Below, piece after piece: positions 40,696-51,680 of a DNA stretch of 64,000 nt. The first letter of the stretch is position 1. Every line of letters begins with the position of its first letter. This DNA comes from Trochalopteron elliotii (taxonomy: Eukaryota; Chordata; Aves; Passeriformes; Leiothrichidae): contig JANPWX010000108.1 in assembly GCA_024734555.1 (NCBI GenBank), positions 2,125,009 to 2,189,008 on the forward strand, written 5' to 3'. The notes under the pieces are model-generated. The model did not search any database. It was not told where the DNA came from and saw nothing but the letters and a program-made list of their open reading frames with translations. Position numbers and translations under genes: made by a program.

Positions 40696-40758
40696 ATCTG
40701 CATCTTTTCTTCTTTGGTGGAATGCGGCAACAAGAATATGATGCATACAACATATCAG
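40696..40758 (+). CDS. Possible exon-like interval, 63 nt
   Basis: Both splice signals look strong: a pyrimidine-rich acceptor ending CTACCCTTTGGCAG and a CAG|GTAAGG donor. Two frames are open across it. Phase 0 reads ICIFSSLVECGNKNMMHTTY plus Q. The frame shifted by two reads LHLFFFGGMRQQEYDAYNIS. The phase needed to lie between 13664 and 45617 contains TGA, so it is not a constitutive exon of that proposed chain. It sits immediately before an AT-rich tandem palindrome. No homology is recognised, and it may be a chance pseudo-exon or a non-coding RNA exon. Confidence 0.2.
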
Positions 40759-40784
40759 GTAAGGTTGTATCTCTCTATAATATA

Positions 40785-40865
40785 TATTTAATTATATATA
40801 TATTTATAGATATATAAATATATCTTATCTATTTATAGATATATAAATATATCTATTTATAATAA
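40785..40865. repeat. AT-rich palindromic tandem repeat
   Basis: A 24-bp unit, TATTTATAGATATATAAATA plus TATC, is present exactly at 40801-40824 and 40830-40853, separated by TTATC, with a partial third copy at 40854-40862. The unit is itself largely self-complementary (TTTATA...TATAAA), so the array can fold into hairpins or cruciforms. AT-only DNA flanks it upstream to 40778. Confidence 0.9.
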
Positions 40866-42851
40866 TAAATAGGTAAGTTAAAAAGTATACTTCAATACTG
40901 ACTAAACAGATGGGAATTTAGTATAATGCCTGCTGCTCCAGTATCATGACACATGCCTGTGTTATTTTTAAATATATTTACAGCTGGCCTACTCTTACCT
41001 ACAGACAGAGCTTGGTCTGTCAACACCAGCAATAATGAACACAGCCACAAGTTTACTTGGGGGCACAGCTGTTGAAACGCTCATGTTGCCACTGGCATGC
41101 ACTATGTGTAGTGAAAAAGCTACATGAGCACACAGAAGGAGGTCTGAAGGAAACCAGACTCACACGATGTGGTGACACAAAGAGAGGAACACCAAGGTCA
41201 GCTGGATGGAGAAACAGCATACCCTATACACTGCCAAGAAGCTAAACACAAAAAAAAATATTTTATGTAATTCCAGCAATGATAGTCCCTAGGAAAACAT
41301 ATGCAGATCTGCCAAAAGGATCATTTTACCCTCCCTATCCCTAAAATTTGTGGATGACATACTAACAATTACGTTTGACAACTCTCAGAGAGAAACTGAA
41401 CTATTATATCACTGACCATTCATCTAAGAAATGGACACTCATAACTCTATATTTGCCTCTTTTTTGAGCAAAAATGAGTATAAGAAGCAGCTTTAACCAT
41501 ACAAAGAGAACATATATATCTGTCAAACATGAAAATTGATCAATTTCTCAGGTAAGGTATGTATCCCTTTGTAACAATTTTACTCTAAGAATTTCACAAG
41601 TATTACAGGTGCCTTTGAAATACTGTGTCTGATGATTAACTTCACTCTTTCTAAGAATTTTGAATTCATAGGCAGGATGTGTATGAAGAGCAAAAGTTAA
41701 ATTCAATGCTATGTACTTTTAAAAACATAGCCCTCTTTGTTTTCTGGTTCTGTTCTATTTCTTCAGATCTTGAAGTGTGTCATTAAATTTCCCACACATT
41801 TTATGCCTTGTGACTGTTGTATGGTTTTCCTGGAAAGACTAGATATTGAGATTTCCAAACTTCAAAAATAATGTCCAAACATTAAAAGTAAGTAGAAAAA
41901 TATCAAATAAAAATAAGACTCTGAAGTATTATATAAAGATAAATTAAACAAGTTGCACCAGACTACAATAACTGAAAGTTAGTCTTTGCAGTACACCAGG
42001 TCTCTCATATCCTTCGGTAATTGACAGGAGTTTCCTATATGAATGACAATAATATGTGAAGGCACCCAACGAGACATAAAAAATTATATTTAAAAAGTCA
42101 TATTTTTAAATCTGATACTCAATGTCAAGAAATTGTGAAAATATAAACCTGGTACAGCATATTGCTGTGACATGAAATAGTGTAATGATGGAGGAAGAAC
42201 AGAAAAATTACTCTTAATATTGTTGTAATGTATGACAGCGATTATTAGGACCATTTAGGCCCATTGCTCGGATACTTCCTTTGTTACATATCTAGCTTGG
42301 TTTTAAATTTCAGGGAAATTTAGATATGCAGCTTTCTTATGGAACAAAAATAACCAAGGTTGCACCTATATTAAAGCTGTCACTAGTTGTAGCATTTTTG
42401 ACAGAAACTTGACTAATTGAACCCTTATGGCAATGCATTACAGTGTATTAATACATATATCAATAATATGCTAGTCGGGATTGCTGTTGTTCAAAAGAGA
42501 AAATCTAATACATTGCAAGGAAATTGCAATCCTTGTTAACTGATTAACTTTTAGGTTCCACTTCCTCTCTTCTCATTGATTGATATTTTGTGAAGCACCT
42601 ACAGCTTCATGCTATACAAAATGGAGAACTGTTAAGGTACAGCTCTTTCTTTTTTGATTAACTTAAAGAAAAAACCTGCTTGCCAGCACATATTACCAAT
42701 CACGTTAAAAAGAATTATATTTATGAGTGCAAATCAGACAGTCAAAGGACGAAGACATAGAATAATGGTAATTATCACGCCTTAAAATACTTATACATTA
42801 AGCAAAACAGGACAAAGGCAAAATTATTTAAGAGGTAGTGGATATATGAGG

Positions 42852-42876
42852 ATATATTATATATATATATATATAT
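42852..42876. repeat. (AT)n microsatellite
   Basis: ATATATTATATATATATATA and a few more AT units ending in GTG. Confidence 0.95.
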
Positions 42877-43739
42877 GTGAGAATACCTTAACAATCCAGA
42901 AAGCACATGGACACAAGAGTTGAAAAGACGTCCTTTTTGATGCACCTTCAGAATATAATCAGCTGCAATTCTTTTCTCAAGTCCGTTTAATCAGAAATGA
43001 TTTTTCGTAGCCTAAAGTCTAAAAGAAATCATCATACCAACTGCTGAGTTTTCTACAGTGCAACTGGACAGCCTGAAGGGGGGAGAATAATGTGCTCCAG
43101 TGGAGCAAGTTCTAAAATATTCTATGGCAGATGGAGTTTTCTCTGAAACAACTGGATTACAGATTACACTTTATTTTAAATGTGTGCTCTGTCTTTTTAA
43201 TTATTATATTTTTATACTGGTAGTCCTTCCTTGTGAAAAGCACATAGAAAAGATTTTAATTCAATGTTAGAATGCAAAAACATATCAACAGTTATTAGAG
43301 AGAATGTAGCAATTTTTAGGCTTAATACTGCCTGGTGACTTCTACTTTAAAACCCAATTTTCCATTCCATTTCATATATCTATGCCAAAATATAACCTTG
43401 AGTTAAAAGCATCATTATTATTAGAATTCCTGCCATTATTATTGTCAATATTATGAGAAAGGGGATTTCAAGACAAGAGTTCTTCTATTTTTCAGTATAA
43501 GATTGGGCAAGTATTGCAAAGTTTCTTCATTACCTCCACTCTGTAGAAGGAAGAGGACCATCTTATTTCATTTCTACAAAAATGTCCCTGAGTTTGATTT
43601 AATAGAAGTTGCATTCTCTGTGCTGAATATAGCATGTATCAAGAGGTGGCATAAAAAAATTTTGGTTTGTACATTTGTGGGACCACCACTTCAGGTAGCT
43701 TGTTCCCAGGGAACCAGACCAAAGGAGGTTATCCAAAGA

Positions 43740-43860
43740 ATTGCTTAGAGCTGAAGAGCTGAAGCACAGCCTGGCACCTGCTCAGTGGTGCTCCTGCAGG
43801 AAGGCAGCAGGGGAACTAGAGGCAGCAAGATGGTGGGGTCCGTGCTCAGGTCTTGGGTAA
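43740..43860. other. GC-richer patch, unassigned
   Basis: It contains a doubled octamer, AGAGCTGA twice at 43747-43762, and ends in a donor-like GG|GTAAGC near 43857. No open exon with an acceptor was found. Confidence 0.4.
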
Positions 43861-44849
43861 GCAGAAACACCAGTAGAGAGTTTCAGCTGTTTTACTGAGA
43901 CTGGCAAAACTGATGAGCCTTCTATTATGGGACTGCCACTGCCAGTTAAGGGCTGTAAGTTTTCTACTGAGCTTGGAAGACCTCATGACTAATGCTTGCC
44001 AGGTATTATATGTCTGAAACTTTCTTCAGCTGCCTACTCAGTGATTTGATCAGACAGCAATTTCTTTAACTGACCAGGTGTCCACAGCTAATTTGTTTTA
44101 CTTTTGTCTAACTCTGCATGACTTAAAACTCATAATTTTATATATATAGCAATACTGGGGAATTATTTTAGGTAGAATGAGGTATCTACAATACTCTCAC
44201 AATTTAATGAAGAGAAAGGCAAGCCTGGCACAACAACAGAAGTCTTGGGAAGGGGAAACAGGAAATGTGGTATAGGGAGGAACAGGCAGGGACTGATCAA
44301 AGATAAGGAACATGCTTGCCATGGGAAACCTCACACATATAAACCACTCACTAATAATCAGCTAAAGAAATGCAGACCTAGTAGTAAATGAAACTGGTTT
44401 TAGAGGTAATAAAGAAATCAAAGCACTGCTATCTATTGTGCATGAGACACCATATATAACAAATTCAGATGTAGTTTTCAAATGTAAGTCTCCAGAACAA
44501 TGAATAAGAAAAATGTATAAAAGTATGTTAGTGAAATTTTAAAACAACAACAAAAAATCCACCCCTACATGGAACTAAAGATGATGACAAAGAAAATTGT
44601 CAAGATGAGCATCATATTTCACCCATCAAAGAACCATAGATGCTCACAAATCACTCTAACACCTCCCACTGTCACCATTGGAGTGAAACCACCTATCTTA
44701 AGACCTACAGGAGCATGAGAAATATGAGCATTACACCAGGAAAAGCTGAAGAATGAAAGTGTGTGTACAACAGATTTAACTCCATTTTTACTTTTTCTCT
44801 TTCTGTAACAAAAGATTTTAGTTAAGTTATTAGGTTACTTTTATATAGA

Positions 44850-45266
44850 TGTCATGGTATAGGAATGGTATTTTCCAAGTTAGAGCACCCACTGAAACTG
44901 TATTCCTCTCACTCACTCTCTTCCTCCCCTGCGTGGCCTGGAGAGGAGAATTGGAGGCATAAAAATAAAGATAACAGGTTGAGATTAAAAAAAATACTGG
45001 AAACCGCAGTGAGATAAGAAAATGAACAGTAAAGGCAACTATGCTATTGACAGAAGGTACAAGAAAGAGGCAAATAGTTCCTACAGAAGCAATATCTGGG
45101 TCGGTCCCTCCTCCATACTGGACCAACCCAGAAGGAATCTCTTCTCCCTGGAAAAAACTCCCCATCCCCCCCATCTCCAGAAGTGACAGGAGATGGTATA
45201 GAACAACCTCCAGGTCCCAGCCATGTCCCCTCTTGGCTACTAAAAAATTAACCCTACCCTGGCCAT
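44850..45266 (-). mobile_element. Solo LTR of a second avian ERV family
   Basis: This block begins TGTCATGGTATAGG and ends near GGCCATACA, so it has the TG...CA termini expected of an LTR in either orientation. It includes a CTCACTCACTC motif near 44907, and the A-rich segment near 44960-45000 would lie near the R/U5 end if it is read on the minus strand. GC-rich blocks near 45100-45235 would lie in U3. The flanking pentamers ATAGA (44845-44849) and ATAAA (about 45267-45271) differ by one base and may be a decayed 5-bp target-site duplication, which would fit ERVL-type integration. No internal retroviral genes adjoin it. The 146-codon open frame on the minus strand here is LTR sequence, not a gene. 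It is a different family from the LTR at 12 kb. Confidence 0.65.
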
Positions 45267-45616
45267 ACAATAAAATATGCTGTATCTTTGTGTTAGGCCA
45301 ATATTTTGAGCATAGCTCTGCAGATCCATTGATCGTGGTGATGGATACATAAAAAGCAACCTGATTCCCCCTACTCAGAAGGACAACAGGTACTTTTTAA
45401 AATCTGAATTTTCTCTGCCTTTGGCTAACTAGAAGATGTATCGTTCTTTCCTCCTGAAGCGTGGTGTGTAGATTCCTGCCTTTCATGTTTGTGGAAAGGA
45501 AAATGTTATATGCTAGTCTGTCTCACTCTATTTCTAATAAACTACCCACTTTTTAAAGAAAAATAATTTATGATGACAAGGAAATTAACTTCATTTTCTT
45601 GTTTGCTTTTTCTTAG

Positions 45617-45704
45617 TTTGAGCACGGATCAAAAGTCAAATGGAGTCATTCAGGATAATGATCCTTCTCAGGGGCAAAATTCACTGCAGTTACTTAAAGA
45701 CCAG
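45617..45704 (+). CDS. Candidate internal coding exon, 88 nt, gene unknown
   Basis: This is the best exon-like interval in the window. A long pyrimidine-rich stretch ending TTTTTCTTAG stands just before it, and CAG|GTAATT follows. Only one of the three frames is open: the first T completes a split codon, then 29 codons run to a phase-0 end, while the other two frames hit TAA or TGA. The peptide starts LSTDQKSNGVIQDNDPSQGQ and ends NSLQLLKDQ. It is polar and low in cysteine, with a leucine-bearing end that could lead into a coiled coil or linker. Past the donor the frame stays open for only 8 codons. It needs an upstream exon leaving two bases, and the interval 13664-13789 on the same strand does. 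I do not recognise the protein. Chance cannot be excluded, because an 88-nt open frame is not rare by itself; the splice signals are what raise it. Confidence 0.45.
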
Positions 45705-47564
45705 GTAATTATGCTTGAAAAAGCATAGCATGAATTTCAGACCCCAGTTCAACAGTAAGTCCCAGAGCAACACTACAGCCCCTGTGCTATCACAACTTAA
45801 ATCTAGAAGTCAAGGAGCTATTACAGTCTCTTCCATGGCACTTCAGAAGGTTTCCTTTTTCTTTTCTTGTCTGCAAAATTGGTGGTCAACTTCTCCTTTT
45901 ATCCTTACAAGCCATGCTACTGTGAAGAAACACAGTAAAATATGTACTATAGCTTGCGTTCAAGTACAAATTTTTTAAATAAATACAGCATCTTATAAGA
46001 GTAGGGATTATATTCCAATTAAAAAAAAAATCTGAAATGTTCTAAGATTTGCTAACAAAACTGGAAAGAAAGAGTAATTTTCAGCTAAAATTGGTTTTCT
46101 TTTTCTAATAAAGCTATGCCACAAAGGGGCAATATTTCCACTAATGCTCTCTAATTTAGTTTCTATGACCATTTCTCTTAAATTACTGTATTGGAGCTCC
46201 AAATTCATAGTCCTAGGTGGATGGTAGTCTGAAACAGTCAGCCTTCTCTTGGACTTTGGTCCACAGTAAATTAGTGATAAATAACAACTACTCTGAATAT
46301 AGATCAAAGTGACTACCTTTAAGATTTTTGCAAAGATAAATAAATGTCTGGAAGTTTAAAAACGCGTTAAAGAGTATTAAGTTTGCTGAAAACTGTGAAA
46401 AAATATAGCCCTTATTGCATTTTTATGTCAATAATTTTGTACAGTTTCTAGGAGTCTGTCATGCAAGTCATCTAGAATAACTGCTTCTAAATAAGTTATC
46501 AAAGAATAATAATTTGTTTCTCTGCAGTGCCATATGTTACTCTTCTAACTAGCCACAATGAAGCAGGCTGAGAACAGACAGTTATAAATATCCTGCAGAG
46601 TATCTCATTCCACCGTTGTCTCTCTAAATGAAGGACAGAGCTCTTATAATTGGGGAATGTAACCTCTAGAAAAAGAGGCAAAACACATTCCCTCAGGTAA
46701 CTCCGACCCTGTTATTCAATCACTGAAATGAGGCAATATAACTTTCAAAGCACCTTTGTACCTGGCAACCACAGCATCACTTTCTATCAGGAAACAGCAA
46801 GCTTTAAAATGTGCTGGTGAGTGTGTGAAGAAATTAGCATGAAATGAAGCTTGTGGAAAAGATGCAACTAACTTGAAAAGTACAGTAATTTTTAATATAA
46901 ACTTATCATGTCAGCTGCATAACAGTAGACCTTCCAAGACGACACTGTTTTCCTATTAAGATCACAGCAGAAAACCATAGTCTAATTCTGTTTTGCACAG
47001 AAAATATGTCACCTCTGAATTGGAAAAGTAGCCATATTGAATCACTGAAATAAGGGTAAATCAAGGACAAAAATATATTGTTTTGACTAAAACAAACAAG
47101 AGACTATCTCAAACAATGAGATAGTCATCTACATCCATGCCTTGATGTGACCAGTGAAGGTCAGCTTCGTGTGCCCTTCTTGAGGTTTATCTCAGATTGT
47201 AGTCTGAGGTTAACACTACCTTGTCTCTGTTCAGATTTTACATGGAGATCACAATCTTGATTTAGCTTCCCTGAGCTAAAAAAACCCTTATTTTTGCTGT
47301 AAACACTGTCTTAAGCAGTGTTTTACATTTATCTGAGCTGTTATCTGTTGAGCTGCCCTTGCATCTTCAACAGCCATAGAGAAAACTGACTTCCTGAATG
47401 TTCGATCTTTATCTGGTGAACAACAATCACATTACATCACTCACATTTCTATATCTGAAATCAGAACGTGGTAGACCCCAAAAGCCAGGAATTATACTCA
47501 GTGTCAGATGACTGAAGAGTGTGAATGTAGAGGAAATGTCAAGGTTATTTCCCTGATCATACAT

Positions 47565-48000
47565 GGAGTGACTCCAGAGGAGGCCAACAAAGATGATCAG
47601 AGGGCTGAGGCACCCCTCCTGTGAAGACAGGGTGAGAGAGCTGGGGCTGTTCAGACTCAAGAAGACAAGGCTCTGGGAATGTCTTAGAGCAGCGTTCCTG
47701 CACCTGAAGGTGGCTACAAGAAATCTGGAGAGGAACATTTTTTCCATGGGCATGTAGTGATAGCAAGGGCGGAATGGCTTTAAACTGAATGAGAGTAGAT
47801 TTAAATTAGATAAAAGAAAGTCTATTACAATGAGGATGGTAAAATCCTGGAACAGGTTGCCCAGAGAGGTGATGGATGCCTCATCCCTAGAAATGCTCAA
47901 GGTCAGATTGGATGTGGTTCTGAGAAACCTGATATACTTGAAGATGTCCCTGCTCATTGCAGTGGGGTGGACCAGATGGTCCCTTCCAAACCCTCCCAAA
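47565..48000 (+). mobile_element. CR1 LINE fragment, 5'-truncated
   Basis: About 435 bp match the 3' part of avian CR1: AAAGATGATCAGAGGGCTGA near 47589, AACAGGTTGCCCAGAGAGG near 47851, and the terminal CAGATGGTCCCTTCCAAACC near 47972. CR1 elements are non-LTR retrotransposons that are usually 5'-truncated on insertion, as here. The ATTCTATG tail is missing or eroded. The copy is diverged and carries frameshifts. The 222-codon minus-strand open frame over 47427-48095 is mostly antisense to this element. Confidence 0.9.
47830..47940 (+). pseudogene. CR1 ORF2 C-terminal remnant
   Basis: Within the CR1 fragment, one frame still reads MRMVKSWNRLPREVMDASSL followed by EMLKVRLDVVLRNL. The WNRLPREV core and the following R-L-D pattern are typical of the extreme C-terminus of the CR1 ORF2 protein (endonuclease/reverse transcriptase). 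Neither catalytic domain is present. The upstream part of the reading frame is broken by shifts, so this is a dead remnant. Confidence 0.75.
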
Positions 48001-48341
48001 CTCACTGGCCAGTGTTGGGACACCAGCACAACAATTCTGAGGTGCACACTTTTAGGAAGACAAAAATAAAAAAAAAAGTTGGGTGTGGAGTTCATCTTAT
48101 CTAAGTTCAGTCATTTGTAAGTTAGGCATTTGGCTTAAAAGTGGTTGCCTAGACCTCCTCTATAATCAAGTGAAAAAGATAATTAATTCAGAACAGTATC
48201 TGTACAGATATTTAGGACAGACAGGCCCAGAATTCTGCAGGATTTTCCCTTTCTCCATCTCTGCCCTCCATCTAGAAAAACTTAATTTTTTATCTGAATT
48301 ATAATTTGGTTTCTGGCAAATCTGCATTAGACCTAATTCAC

Positions 48342-48395
48342 AAAAAAAAAAAAAAAACAAAAAACAAAAAACAAACCCAACAACAACAACAAAAC
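48342..48395 (+). repeat. A-rich low-complexity tract with CAA repeats
   Basis: A run of 16 A, then CAAAAAA units, then AACAACAACAACAAAA. It could be the poly(A) tail of an old retrocopy, but the 300 bases before it show no recognisable source gene and no duplication. Confidence 0.85.
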
Positions 48396-48845
48396 CCTGT
48401 ATATGCATGTGTTTCCATGTTCATTCCTGTTCTGGGATGCTCTTTTTCAATGTAAAAGGCACTATTTAAAGGTTAGCATCATGTTTGTTTGCATTTCTGT
48501 GACAGTGCTTTTTTGTTTGGTGGAATATTTTTTTGTTTTTAACAAAGAAAATTGAAGGCACTACTTAGCTGAATACAGTGTCCCTTGAAAAGTAACATAC
48601 AGTATTAGAGTGTAACAATTTTGTTTTTCAAAACTTCAGACTCAATAGGGTCTAATATTCTTACCAGTCCAAGAACTGTATGTTTATTTAACATGATTGT
48701 CAAATTAAAATAATTTTTCTGACAGCTAAATTAAGAACAAACAAATTACAATTTAATTTGTAACTCTTTTTCCATTTGGGAGATGCTCATGAGAGTCTGT
48801 CCCTGAAGCCTGTCAGACAAGCTTACCCGTGAAAGTGCCTGAAAA

Positions 48846-48872
48846 ACACACACACACAAACACACACACACA
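48846..48872. repeat. (CA)n microsatellite, interrupted once
   Basis: ACACACACACACAAACACAC followed by ACACACA; one A insertion or substitution breaks the array. Confidence 0.95.
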
Positions 48873-49912
48873 AAATCTGCAGCCCTGATAAAACAAAACA
48901 GCCTTCCATCAGAATGCAGAAGAGCTCCTAGGAAAGAGTTTTTAGAGGCCTCTACCAATTGCTGTGAATTAAACGTAGGTTTTGTCATATAAGTAGAATT
49001 TCAAAACAATTGGCAGCTATTAAAAAGAGGTTTCTTCAAGTGGTAAGTAGATGGAGCTGGGCTAAGATGAAGATGAGTCCAAACTTAGGGAATTTATATC
49101 TTGTGAAGATTTCAGGAATAGCAAGTACCTAGTGGGCTGAAGTTATTTAATAGGTTTATATAGCTCAAACTCAAACATATGGACTCCCCAACATGAAATG
49201 CTGGCTGAAGTGTGAAGATTTCTCAAATCTGACTCTACTCATTCACATTTTCTGGGCAAAATTATTTTTTCTGAATGCAAGCTATTTTCAGACAGCATAT
49301 ATCATGTTCCAGGCTTTTAAGAAAGGACCTCCAGTGACCCTCTCTTTTTTGGCAGTGGACCCCTGATACTCCTGAGGGCACTTAGAAGGAAAATGGGATG
49401 TATAAATGTGGCAGGCAAAGCAAAAACTGGGATGCCTGTGCTGCATCTGCAGCAAGTGAATTGAATCTTAATGTTGGATTTACAGAGAATGGAAATCTAA
49501 GAATAAGGCTTGAGTTATTGTAGGGCTGGACTGAGCAGCTTCCCACCAAGTAAGAAACACAGCAAAAATGTCTGCTTCTGAATTTCACTAGAGTAGTTAC
49601 CCTAATGTCTTGAGTGGTAACTGGAAACTGTGACTTACTCTTTTGTCACAGAAGCTGAACACCCATGCTTGTACAATATCTTGAAAGAAACAAGCTTCTT
49701 CATATGTCCTTCTGTTTCAAACAGAGCTTTGCTCTAAGCATGCCTTCCTGTCCAACTGTTGCATCTCACCTTCAGCTACCTATCTTGGAACCTGCTCAAG
49801 GAAATGAGATATCCTTCAATTTTCACAACACAGTAGTTATTGGGATTTGTTTTCACAGGATTGACCTTGTACACAGAAACATCCTGAACCTTTTAAATTT
49901 ATAATTTCTTTC

Positions 49913-49927
49913 TTTTTTTTTTTTTTT
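49913..49927 (+). repeat. Poly(T) run, 15 nt
   Basis: Fifteen consecutive T, followed by AAG. It makes the CCATTGCC that follows look like a splice acceptor, but no open exon with a donor follows. Confidence 0.9.
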
Positions 49928-50091
49928 AAGCCATTGCCACTACCCCTGGCTCTCCTTCAGTATCTGGAACATTTAAATTGAATCTAAGATATTTTCTGTA
50001 AATTATATGTCATTATAATTACTAGATTAACTTTGATGGCTCATTCTATTAGTGGAGGTATTTTTAGATGATTGCTATGATTTATTCTTTC

Positions 50092-50125
50092 TTTTAAATT
50101 TATAAGAATTTTAAATTTATAAGAA
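50092..50125. repeat. Perfect 17-bp tandem duplication
   Basis: TTTTAAATTTATAAGAA occurs twice head to tail with no mismatch. Each copy contains the palindrome TTTAAA. Confidence 0.97.
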
Positions 50126-50917
50126 ATAAAACTTCTGCAATAAAATGCAATATATATTGGCAGAAATCTACCTACACTTTTAAAATGGCTGGGGCTTGTG
50201 CTAGAGACCATTTTGTATCTGATCTAATTATATATAACTTAATTTAAACTGCAGACTGCAGGTGAAAATACAGGAATGCAGCAGCTTTCTAACACCACCT
50301 CTCAAGTGTGCCCTTAAACAGGTGAAGGTCTCTAAAAAGTGACTTTCCCTGGTGTATTCTGTCTCCTCCCCGAAAGCAGAGCTTAAATTTTTCAAGGACA
50401 TGCTCTAAGAAAGAACTTTTAGATCTCAGGAACATATAGTGTTTTTCTGAGGCCATACCTAATTTCCTCTCACAATTCTCAGCAATCTGGACAGACTACA
50501 ACTTTACTGTGAAAGAAAAGGGGGCTGTGTCTCCCACCTAAGCAAACTTTGATGGATTACATCAGGAGACATTGCATGGGAGAGTTACAGTACATGCAAA
50601 CAGCACCTGAGAGAGTGAATGAATAAAACCAATATCCTTTTGAATGAGTAAGAAGCTCCTGTGCACAACAGGCAGCAGCTCTGTAATTTGTAGGACATTT
50701 CTGGGAGCACAGTTAACATGTGGCAGACAAACACTTCAGCTGTCACTCCTGATTCAGTTGCAGGACTTCACAGAGTGGGCATGCTGCCCAAGACCAGCTT
50801 TGATGATGGTTCATGTCTCGGTGCAAACCAAACAGATTAGTGCAATAAAACTCTTCCCAGAGAAGTGCTCAGGTTGCAGACAGCTCCTACCTAGGTATTA
50901 CATTAGGGACAAGATTT

Positions 50918-51000
50918 AATGGTGGATTTGGCAGTGCTGGGTTAATGGTTGGACTTCATGGTCTTAAAGGTCTTTTCCAACATAAATTATTCTGTGATTG
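50918..51000 (+). mobile_element. CR1 3' end fragment
   Basis: GGTGGATTTGGCAGTGCTGG, then TTAATGGTTGGACTTCATGG, then TCTTAAAGGTCTTTTCCAAC form a short CR1 terminus ending in ATTCTGTGATTG with one and a half tail units. It is about 83 bp, very strongly 5'-truncated. The wording of its terminus differs from the copies at 36612 and 47565, suggesting another CR1 subfamily, close to the one at 56571. Confidence 0.9.
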
Positions 51001-51645
51001 AATGTATATAGGAATTGAGAGCGCCTTTTTGACACTAATAAGATTTTGAGTCTAACGGCTGAAAAACTGAGAAGCCAGGGCTGGGCTGTTGTAATTTTCC
51101 TTGCATGAAGGTTCAAACTTTGTGGGGTAGCATTTGTTTACAGGAATCTGGGGGAGGATATACCTCAAGATCTCCATCCCAGCTCTACCTGTAATTCTCA
51201 CTGCTGGTCTTCCTTTAACAGACTTGACCAAAACTAGACCATAGCCATTCACTCTTTTGGTAGCATACATTGCTGGCCAGCTGAGAAACCTCTATGCTAA
51301 TTGCTCAAAAAAAGGGTACCAAAAATGTTGAACACTTTAAAGGAATAACCCTGCAGTAACTTTATCTAAATGAAGAAAATTAATGGGTGTTTTGATTTTC
51401 CTTTTTGATGCCTTTTTCCCCCATCTATAACATCTGCAAATTCCTTACATATATTTTGACCTTCAGAAACTGTAAGATTTCGCGTTATAGAAGTGCATTT
51501 GACAAAATTAACATTTTTTTGTAAATAACATCTACAGCCACAAATAAAACAATGAAAAATTGAATTATTAAGAGCCGTCTCCACTCAAAATATGAAACAC
51601 AGACATTTAGAATAAAACTAAATATTATCCTATTATCATAAGGGA

Positions 51646-51680
51646 AGCTATCAGCTACTAGCTGATATTAACTGATAGCT
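51646..51680. repeat. Nested inverted repeats
   Basis: The inner palindrome TATCAGCT-ACT-AGCTGATA (51649-51667) overlaps an outer pair, AGCTATCAG (51646-51654) and CTGATAGCT (51672-51680). The two foldings are mutually exclusive because they share the left arm. Confidence 0.85.

Larger units (their letters stand above)
32260..44849. other. Mostly unique AT-rich DNA
   Basis: Only the CR1 tail at 36.6 kb, microsatellites, the AT palindrome array and one exon-like interval stand out. No gene is recognised in the remaining sequence. Confidence 0.6.

Noticed and set aside
44830..45270. 146-codon minus-strand open frame with hydrophobic stretches
   Set aside because: It coincides almost exactly with an ERV LTR, which does not encode protein.
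47427..48095. 222-codon minus-strand open frame, the longest in the window
   Set aside because: About two thirds of it is antisense to a CR1 fragment whose sense strand carries the ORF2 tail; composition is leucine/serine-rich without any domain.
48342..48395. A-rich tract as a retrocopy poly(A) tail
   Set aside because: No intronless gene copy or target duplication is visible upstream; a CR1 fragment ends about 340 bp before it but CR1 does not carry poly(A).
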